This document shows, in pieces, positions 1 to 3,886 of a stretch of 5,315 nt of DNA. The stretch covers positions 1 through 5,315 of the forward strand of contig JACCYR010000213.1 in NCBI GenBank assembly GCA_013696385.1. Reading direction: 5' to 3'. Below the pieces are notes generated by a model. It ran no database searches. It was not told where the DNA came from and saw only the letters and a list, made by a program, of their open reading frames with translations. This DNA is from Acidobacteriota bacterium. Lineage in GTDB: Bacteria; Acidobacteriota; Blastocatellia; Pyrinomonadales; Pyrinomonadaceae. The position numbers were made by a program, and so were the translations under genes. Within the stretch, counting starts at the first letter, position 1. Every line of letters begins with the position of its first letter.

Positions 1-1
1 C

Positions 2-109
2 AATGGAATGTCGCTGCTCAACGTCCGCGATTTTATGCAGGAAATAATCAAAGGCTCGATTTTAGTCGCCGCCGTCGGGCTTGATATGGTTGGCAGAAAA
101 CAAAATTAA
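2..109 (+). CDS. Sugar ABC transporter permease, XylH/RbsC family (C-terminal end only)
   Basis: An open frame enters from the left edge and ends at TAA 107-109, giving 35 residues that begin NGMSLLNVRDFMQEIIKGSI. This matches the conserved C-terminus of the XylH/RbsC/AraH inner-membrane permeases: an N-G-(M/L)-x-L-(L/M)-x-V segment, then a short amphipathic stretch with I-K-G, then a last hydrophobic helix (ILVAAVGLDMV). The family forms the transmembrane channel of CUT2-type monosaccharide importers. The binding-protein gene starts 43 bp downstream on the same strand, so the two are probably co-transcribed. The start, most of the protein and the ATPase gene lie outside the window. The substrate cannot be read from this fragment. 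The downstream partner resembles XylF, so XylH is the nearest named relative. Confidence 0.8.
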   Translation, partial: NGMSLLNVRDFMQEIIKGSILVAAVGLDMVGRKQN

Positions 110-136
110 TTTTTAGCGAAAATAATAATCAAAAAC

Positions 137-144
137 AGGAGAAG
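137..144 (+). promoter_or_regulatory. Ribosome binding site of the XylF-like gene
   Basis: AGGAGAAG lies 8 nt before the ATG at 153; counted from its AGGAG core the gap is 11 nt. It is the clearest Shine-Dalgarno sequence in the window and supports that start. The 43-bp gap after the permease stop shows no obvious promoter or terminator, in keeping with a shared transcript. Confidence 0.75.
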
Positions 145-152
145 ATATTCAG

Positions 153-1232
153 ATGAAAAATTGGACAAAAGGAATAATTTTATTAATTTGCGTTGTATTT
201 TTTACGGCTTGCGTCAATGCGCCGCAGGAAACTGTCAATAAAACTGCGGCAAACATTGACCCGAATAAAAAAATCAAAATCGGATTTGCAATGGACACTA
301 CGAAGGAAGAACGCTGGGTGCGCGACAAAGAGGCTTTTGAAGTGCGCTGTAAAGAATTGAATGTCGATTGCATCGTCACAGTTGCCGACAACAAATCAGA
401 TAAGCAAGCCAACGACGTTGATAATTTGTTGACGCAGAATGTTGACGCGCTGGTGATTGTTCCGCACGATGCGACACAAGCAGCTTCGATGGTTGAAAAG
501 GCGAAAGCGCAAGGCATTCCGGTTATCAGCTATGACAGATTGATTAATTCCGACAAAATTGATTTATATGTTTCGCACCAAGTTCCGGTTATCGGCAGAA
601 AAATTGCCGAATACGCTTTGCAGAAAGTTCCAAAAGGCAATTATGTGATGGTCTACGGCGCGTCAACCGATAACAATGCGGCAATTATGAAAAAAGAACA
701 GCTTGCCGTTCTGCAGCCAGCGATTGACCGAGGCGACATTGTAATCAAAGCCAACCAATTTATAACCGATTGGAAACCGGTCGAAGCATTGAACTTTGTC
801 GAAAACGCTCTGACGCAAAATAACGATAATATCCAAGCAATTGTTGTATCAAATGACGGAATGGCGGGCGGCGCGGTTGCCGCGCTTGAAAAAAGAGGCT
901 TGACGGGAAAAGTTCTGGTAACCGGACAGGACGCGCAAAAAGACGCGCTTCAGCGCATTGCTCAAGGCAAGCAAACGATGACCGTTTATAAACCGATTAT
1001 TCCGCTTGCCAACGCCGCCGTTGAAGCCGCGATAAAGCTGGCAAAGAAGGAATCTTTGAGCGACGCGAAACCTTTCAAAAACGACGCTCTCGGCAAAGAC
1101 GTGCCGGCAATTTTGTTGGAAGTTCAAGTTGTTGACAAAGACAATCTGATGCAGACAGTTATCAAAGACGGCTACGCCACATTTGAAGACGTTTATGCGA
1201 ATGTTCCGCCCGACCAGCGTCCAAAACACTAA
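153..1232 (+). CDS. XylF-like sugar ABC transporter substrate-binding lipoprotein
   Basis: A 359-residue binding protein that delivers a monosaccharide to a CUT2-type ABC importer. Residues 1-19 form a lipoprotein signal peptide: a basic start (MKNWTK), a hydrophobic core and a lipobox F17-T18-A19-C20. It is therefore predicted to be membrane-anchored, unlike soluble Escherichia coli XylF (about 330 residues). A low-complexity linker leads into a Peripla_BP_4-type fold from about residue 41 (KIKIGFAMD). XylF-like landmarks are E53-R54-W55, Y127-D128-R129-L-I-N132, D173-N174-N175, D206-W207, S233-N234-D235, G258-Q259-D260 and T277-V-Y-K-P281, several of which line the sugar pocket in the family. 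One difference is residues 141-143 (SHQ), where I recall FDN in E. coli XylF. The permease end lies just upstream. D-xylose is the default substrate from homology; the nag-type neighbours make GlcNAc or another sugar possible. The ATG has a good ribosome site. Confidence 0.88.
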   Translation: MKNWTKGIILLICVVFFTACVNAPQETVNKTAANIDPNKKIKIGFAMDTTKEERWVRDKEAFEVRCKELNVDCIVTVADNKSDKQANDVDNLLTQNVDALVIVPHDATQAASMVEKAKAQGIPVISYDRLINSDKIDLYVSHQVPVIGRKIAEYALQKVPKGNYVMVYGASTDNNAAIMKKEQLAVLQPAIDRGDIVIKANQFITDWKPVEALNFVENALTQNNDNIQAIVVSNDGMAGGAVAALEKRGLTGKVLVTGQDAQKDALQRIAQGKQTMTVYKPIIPLANAAVEAAIKLAKKESLSDAKPFKNDALGKDVPAILLEVQVVDKDNLMQTVIKDGYATFEDVYANVPPDQRPKH

Positions 1233-1243
1233 ATTGGTAAATA

Positions 1244-1324
1244 GTGAATAGTTAAAAGTGAATAATTAATAGTTTCTCCGCTCGTCGGCGGACGCTTATT
1301 AACTATTCATTATCAGCTATTCAC
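1244..1324. repeat. Paired inverted heptamer arrays forming a long hairpin in a convergent gap
   Basis: Four 7-bp units run from 1244 to 1271: GTGAATA, GTTAAAA, GTGAATA, ATTAATA. Four units in the opposite orientation run from 1297 to 1324 and read on the minus strand, outermost first, as GTGAATA, GCTGATA, ATGAATA, GTTAATA. Folded together they pair at 23 of 28 positions. The 25-nt loop contains a second GC-rich hairpin, TCCGC 1277-1281 with GCGGA 1288-1292. The structure sits 11 bp after the XylF-like stop and about 50 bp from the nagX-like stop, between two converging genes, so a bidirectional terminator or mRNA 3'-end protector is plausible. No good T-run follows on either strand, so a classic intrinsic terminator is not shown. 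Bases 1325-1373 hold nothing else I can recognise. Confidence 0.7.
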
Positions 1325-1373
1325 TGCCCGTTCAATTGAAAAGTTTAACTCGTCAACCTATTTTGTTTTCGTA

Positions 1374-2534
1374 TTAGACCTTGATAAAAATTCGCTTTCT
1401 GTAAAGCAGCCACATCAAGAACAGCCACACCAAAATAAAGGAAATCGCATACAACAGCGAAGCGTTAATTGGAGCGGCAATCGGCAGAAAAACATTCTCG
1501 AAAATCGCTTGCTGCAAAGAAATTGTTTTGCCGTCTTCGCCATTGAGCTTTATTAAACCCAAAATCCGCGCCATCACGCCCGAACCAACAAAAAGAACAA
1601 GCGCGTTGACGCCAAAAATCACAAACGGTTTTGTCCATTTTTGATAACCTTTGATGTCAATCAGCCAGTAGCAAAAACCAAAAAAACACAAAGCCAAACC
1701 TGCCGTATAGACGACATACGAACTCGTCCACAAAGATTTATTGAGCGGAAATAATAAACTCCAACACCAACCGATTGCCGTCAAACAAACGCCGAAGAAA
1801 AACATCGCTGCCACTTTTTCGTTGTCATCTATTTTCCGCCTCAACCAGTGTCCGGTTAAAACGCCCGCCAAGGTTGTCGCAATCGCCGGAATCGTCGAAA
1901 GAAGTCCTTCGGGGTCAAAGACCTTCGACGATTTCCAGATGTGGTTTTCCGTTAAAACAAGTCGGTCAAGAAAAGCCGCAAGATTGCAAGTCTTGTCGTC
2001 GAAAGTCGTTACATCGCATCCCGGCACATTTATCAAAGTCATCAACGCCCAATAAATCAAAAGCAAAGCGACGGCAATAATCGCTTGTTGTTTCCAATTC
2101 GTATGCAGAAAAATCAGAGCCGCGACCAAATAACAAACGGCGATGCGCGGCAGAACGCCCATAATGCGGACAGTCGAAATATCGAGCCATTCGCCTTTTG
2201 TGAAATTGTAAAAAGGAAATGTCGCCAAAAACAAACCCAAAAGGAAAATTAACGCGGCGCGTCTAAAAATTTTCAAATAAACCTGACGATTTACGCCGCC
2301 GTTTTCGACTCTTTTTCCGAGCGCGAGCGTGATGGCAACGCCGACGATAAAAAGGAAAAACGGGAAAACAAAATCCGTCGGGGTCGCACCGTGCCATTCG
2401 GCGTGTTTAAGCGGCGAGTAAATCGCGCTCCATGTTCCCGGATTATTGACCAGAACCATTCCGGCGATGGTTATTCCGCGAAAAACATCTAATGAAATTA
2501 AACGATTTGACGAGTTTGACAATTCATTTGACAT
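1374..2534 (-). CDS. nagX: NagX/HGSNAT-like transmembrane acyltransferase (COG4299, DUF5009 type)
   Basis: A 386-residue inner-membrane protein with about 10 hydrophobic segments, roughly at residues 20-31, 52-73, 88-108, 121-144, 148-169, 213-233, 243-263, 268-295, 303-330 and 347-380. The N-terminal signature R11-L-I-S-L-D-V-F-R-G20, then L-V-N-N-P-G33, then H44-A-E-W-H-G49, then D54-F-V-F-P-F-F-L-F-I-V-G65 is that of the heparan-alpha-glucosaminide N-acetyltransferase family. H44 aligns with the histidine (human H269) proposed to carry the acetyl group. Other family blocks are GLLSTIPAIATT and NKSLWTSSYVVYTAG. Relatives called NagX occur in bacterial GlcNAc-utilisation clusters and are proposed to acetylate amino sugars using cytoplasmic acetyl-CoA; that role is inference here. 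The ATG at 2534 is supported by AAGGGAAAG at the right spacing. It is divergent from the nagB-II-like gene and convergent with the XylF-like gene. The family is confident; the reaction is not proven. Confidence 0.85.
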   Translation of the reverse strand: MSNELSNSSNRLISLDVFRGITIAGMVLVNNPGTWSAIYSPLKHAEWHGATPTDFVFPFFLFIVGVAITLALGKRVENGGVNRQVYLKIFRRAALIFLLGLFLATFPFYNFTKGEWLDISTVRIMGVLPRIAVCYLVAALIFLHTNWKQQAIIAVALLLIYWALMTLINVPGCDVTTFDDKTCNLAAFLDRLVLTENHIWKSSKVFDPEGLLSTIPAIATTLAGVLTGHWLRRKIDDNEKVAAMFFFGVCLTAIGWCWSLLFPLNKSLWTSSYVVYTAGLALCFFGFCYWLIDIKGYQKWTKPFVIFGVNALVLFVGSGVMARILGLIKLNGEDGKTISLQQAIFENVFLPIAAPINASLLYAISFILVWLFLMWLLYRKRIFIKV

Positions 2535-2540
2535 AAAAAT

Positions 2541-2549
2541 CTTTCCCTT
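2541..2549 (-). promoter_or_regulatory. Ribosome binding site of the nagX-like gene
   Basis: On the minus strand AAGGGAAAG lies 6 nt before the ATG whose first base is 2534. It is a moderate purine-rich Shine-Dalgarno match and favours this start over internal methionines such as residue 26, which would cut into the conserved N-terminal signature. Confidence 0.55.
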
Positions 2550-2576
2550 TGCATTGGCTTAGTATCGGAGATTTAA

Positions 2577-2608
2577 GTTATATTTGCGCTATAATTATTT
2601 TATGTCAA
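2577..2608 (-). promoter_or_regulatory. Possible nagX-like promoter (TTGACA / TATAAC, wide spacer)
   Basis: On the minus strand a perfect TTGACA at 2608-2603, inside the right arm of the inverted repeat, precedes TATAAC at 2582-2577. Transcription would start near 2570, about 36 nt before the nagX-like ATG. The 20-bp spacer is longer than the usual 16-18 bp, so this is a weak call. If it is real, it overlaps the opposing TATAAT promoter and the two genes would compete for polymerase. Confidence 0.25.
2590..2595 (+). promoter_or_regulatory. Candidate -10 box for the nagB-II-like gene
   Basis: A perfect TATAAT on the plus strand would place transcription start near 2602 and give a leader of about 50 nt before the ATG at 2652. 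No convincing -35 hexamer is visible at 16-18 bp upstream, and there is no TGn extension, so the promoter may be activator-dependent or may not follow the E. coli sigma-70 consensus. Confidence 0.45.
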
Positions 2609-2651
2609 ACGAATAGGCGAATAATTGCGACTTGCAAAAAAATTAAATTTT

Positions 2652-3680
2652 ATGTCATTGATGCTTCAAGAAATCGCGGAACAGCCCGCGATTTTGGAAA
2701 ATACGATTCAGGCAGAACTCGAAAAAGTTAAAAAACTCGGACATTTTTTGCGCGGGCGTGAAATTGATTTAATTGTTCTAGTGGCACGCGGCAGCTCCGA
2801 CAATGCCGCGCTTTTCGGGCGTTATCTGCTCGAAGTTACGACGGGCATTCCCGTTTCGCTCTCCGCGCCGTCGGTCTACACGCTTTATAACGCGAAACTT
2901 CGATTAAATCGCGCCGTCGTCATCGGCGTTTCGCAATCGGGCGAAGGCGTTGACATCAACCAAGTTTTGCAGAGCGCGAAAACGTCGGGCGCGTTCACCA
3001 TCGGCATTACAAATTTTCCAGATTCTTCGATGGCGAAAATTGCCGACGAAACGCTTTTGATTCACGCCGGACGCGAAAAGTCCGTCGCCGCAACGAAAAC
3101 CTACACCGGGCAAATGCTCCATTTTTATATGTTGGCTTCCGCATTGGCTGACGAGAAAATCGCGTTTGAAAAAATCCCAAACTTTGCCGCGCAGACTTTG
3201 AACTTGCAGGACAAAATAAAAACGCTTGTCGAACGCTATACTTTTATGGAAAACTGTGTCGTCGTCGGGCGCGGGATGAATTACGGAAATGCTTACGAAC
3301 TCGCCTTGAAATTGATGGAAACTTGTTACGTTGTCGCTGAAAGGTTTTCTTCGGCGGATTTTTTTCACGGACCGCTGGCAATTGTCGAAAGACGCTTTCC
3401 TTTAATTTTATTTGCACCTGCCGGAACGACGAAAACAAGCAGCATTGATTTACTAAAACGTCTGCAAGAACTTCACGCCGACAGTTTTTCGATTACCAAC
3501 GACGCGCAAATTGCCGAACTTTCATCGCGCAGTCTAACAATGCCGAAAGACATTGAAGAGTTTCTCTCGCCGATTCCGTTTATCATTCCGGCGCAGATTT
3601 TCGCCGCCTATTTAGCCGAAGCGAAAGGCATAAACCCGGATGAGCCGCGCTCGCTTTCAAAAGTTACCAGAACAATTTGA
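2652..3680 (+). CDS. NagB-II-type glucosamine-6-phosphate deaminase (SIS-domain, GlmS-like isomerase)
   Basis: A 342-residue cytoplasmic protein made of two SIS sugar-isomerase domains (about 40-165 and 195-320), without the glutaminase domain of full GlmS. Key motifs are A45-R-G-S-S-D-N51, S94-Q-S-G-E-G-V-D101, E142-K-S-V-A-A-T-K149, E216-L-A-L-K-L-M-E223, F238-H239-G-P-L-A-I244 and C-terminal D330-E-P-R-S-L-S-K337. E223, H239 and K337 align with the GlmS isomerase residues Glu488, His504 and Lys603. This architecture matches NagB-II, the alternative deaminase that turns glucosamine-6-phosphate into fructose-6-phosphate plus ammonia; AgaS- or FrlB-like substrates are the main alternatives. 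I chose ATG 2652 because the N-terminus MSLMLQEIAEQP is family-like. An upstream in-frame TTG at 2625 would add nine unconserved residues. Neither start has a strong ribosome site. The gene is divergent from the nagX-like gene, which supports an amino-sugar role. Confidence 0.85.
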   Translation: MSLMLQEIAEQPAILENTIQAELEKVKKLGHFLRGREIDLIVLVARGSSDNAALFGRYLLEVTTGIPVSLSAPSVYTLYNAKLRLNRAVVIGVSQSGEGVDINQVLQSAKTSGAFTIGITNFPDSSMAKIADETLLIHAGREKSVAATKTYTGQMLHFYMLASALADEKIAFEKIPNFAAQTLNLQDKIKTLVERYTFMENCVVVGRGMNYGNAYELALKLMETCYVVAERFSSADFFHGPLAIVERRFPLILFAPAGTTKTSSIDLLKRLQELHADSFSITNDAQIAELSSRSLTMPKDIEEFLSPIPFIIPAQIFAAYLAEAKGINPDEPRSLSKVTRTI

Positions 3681-3684
3681 AGAA

Positions 3685-3719
3685 GTGATAAGTAATAAGT
3701 GATAAGTGATAAGTAAGAA
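3685..3719 (+). repeat. Heptanucleotide tandem repeat array, left copy
   Basis: Five consecutive 7-bp units start four bases after the nagB-II-like stop: GTGATAA, GTAATAA, GTGATAA, GTGATAA, GTAAGAA. One further unit in reverse orientation (TCACTTA) follows at about 3724-3730, which makes 3710-3730 a near-palindrome centred on GAATTC. The array resembles the short heptamer repeats known from cyanobacteria (STRR class) in form; any relation is only by analogy. Bases 3693-3717 pair with 3861-3885 at 23 of 25 positions, so the transcript of this gap could close into a long stem. Confidence 0.8.
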
Positions 3720-3727
3720 TTCATCAC

Positions 3728-3869
3728 TTAAGTAGATGGACAAAATTAAAGCATAGTATCGTTATATAAGCAATTTTCGACTGCTATTTGTTGAAACTCA
3801 ACAAGTTAGGGTCAAAAATCATTTCTAAATTATGGTTTTGATATACGATAATTCTGTCCGATTACTTAT
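3728..3869. other. ~140-bp AT-rich core with imperfect terminal inverted repeats, MITE-like
   Basis: The ends 3728-3748 and 3849-3869 are inverted copies at 16 of 21 positions. The best parts are GGACAAAATTA (3738-3748) against TAATTCTGTCC (3849-3859), 10 of 11, and a TAAGTA/TACTTA edge that merges with the heptamer arrays. Inside is a perfect 7-bp stem, TTGTTGA with TCAACAA, around AAC (3788-3804). There is no open frame of note and the composition is more AT-rich than the genes. A small non-autonomous mobile element or its remnant would explain the shape, but no target duplication or known IS end is recognised. A structured 3' UTR for the two converging genes is the alternative. Confidence 0.35.
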
Positions 3870-3886
3870 CACTTATCACTTATCAA
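3861..3886 (-). repeat. Heptanucleotide tandem repeat array, right (inverted) copy
   Basis: Read on the minus strand the units are TTGATAA, GTGATAA, GTGATAA and a partial GTAAT: the same heptamer family as at 3685-3719 but in the opposite orientation. The array overlaps the 3' end of the GH3 gene, whose stop TGA (3869-3871) and last few codons are made of repeat units. Confidence 0.8.

Larger units (their letters stand above)
2522..2614. repeat. 17-bp inverted repeat spanning the divergent nagX/nagB-II start region
   Basis: The left arm ATTCATTTGACATAAAA (2522-2538) and the right arm TTTTATGTCAAACGAAT (2598-2614) are reverse complements at 16 of 17 positions. The arm centres are about 76 bp apart. 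The left arm covers the nagX-like start codon and its next four codons. The right arm lies just downstream of the TATAAT box, near the expected transcription start toward the nagB-II-like gene. Each arm contains TTGACA reading inward. Possible roles are a two-site operator for a looping repressor, a long-range hairpin, or a relict of an inverted duplication of the nagX start: the right arm even carries ATG TCA AAC GAA TAG, which encodes the same first four residues (MSNE) as NagX. No specific regulator is recognised. Confidence 0.6.

Noticed and set aside
149..517. 122-residue minus-strand open frame opposite the XylF-like gene
   Set aside because: It lies wholly antisense to a clearly conserved gene, has no family-like motifs and no independent support.
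849..1229. 126-residue minus-strand open frame
   Set aside because: It is antisense to the conserved C-terminal half of the XylF-like protein and its composition is that of a complementary-strand shadow.
2528..2533. TTGACA on the plus strand as the -35 box for the nagB-II-like gene
   Set aside because: It is 56 bp from the TATAAT box, and no acceptable -10 box lies 16-19 bp downstream.
2549..2731. 60-residue plus-strand open frame starting in the divergent promoter region
   Set aside because: It runs through the promoter and then overlaps the nagB-II-like gene in another frame. It has no ribosome site or recognisable domain.
2904..3368. 154-residue minus-strand open frame
   Set aside because: It is antisense to the conserved SIS domains; the real coding frame has all the catalytic motifs.
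3788..3804. Intrinsic terminator at the TTGTTGA/TCAACAA hairpin
   Set aside because: The stem is AT-rich and no T-run follows on either strand.
3685..3886. CRISPR array
   Set aside because: The repeats are 7 bp, directly adjacent and without unique spacers, and the second array is inverted. This is a short tandem repeat, not CRISPR.
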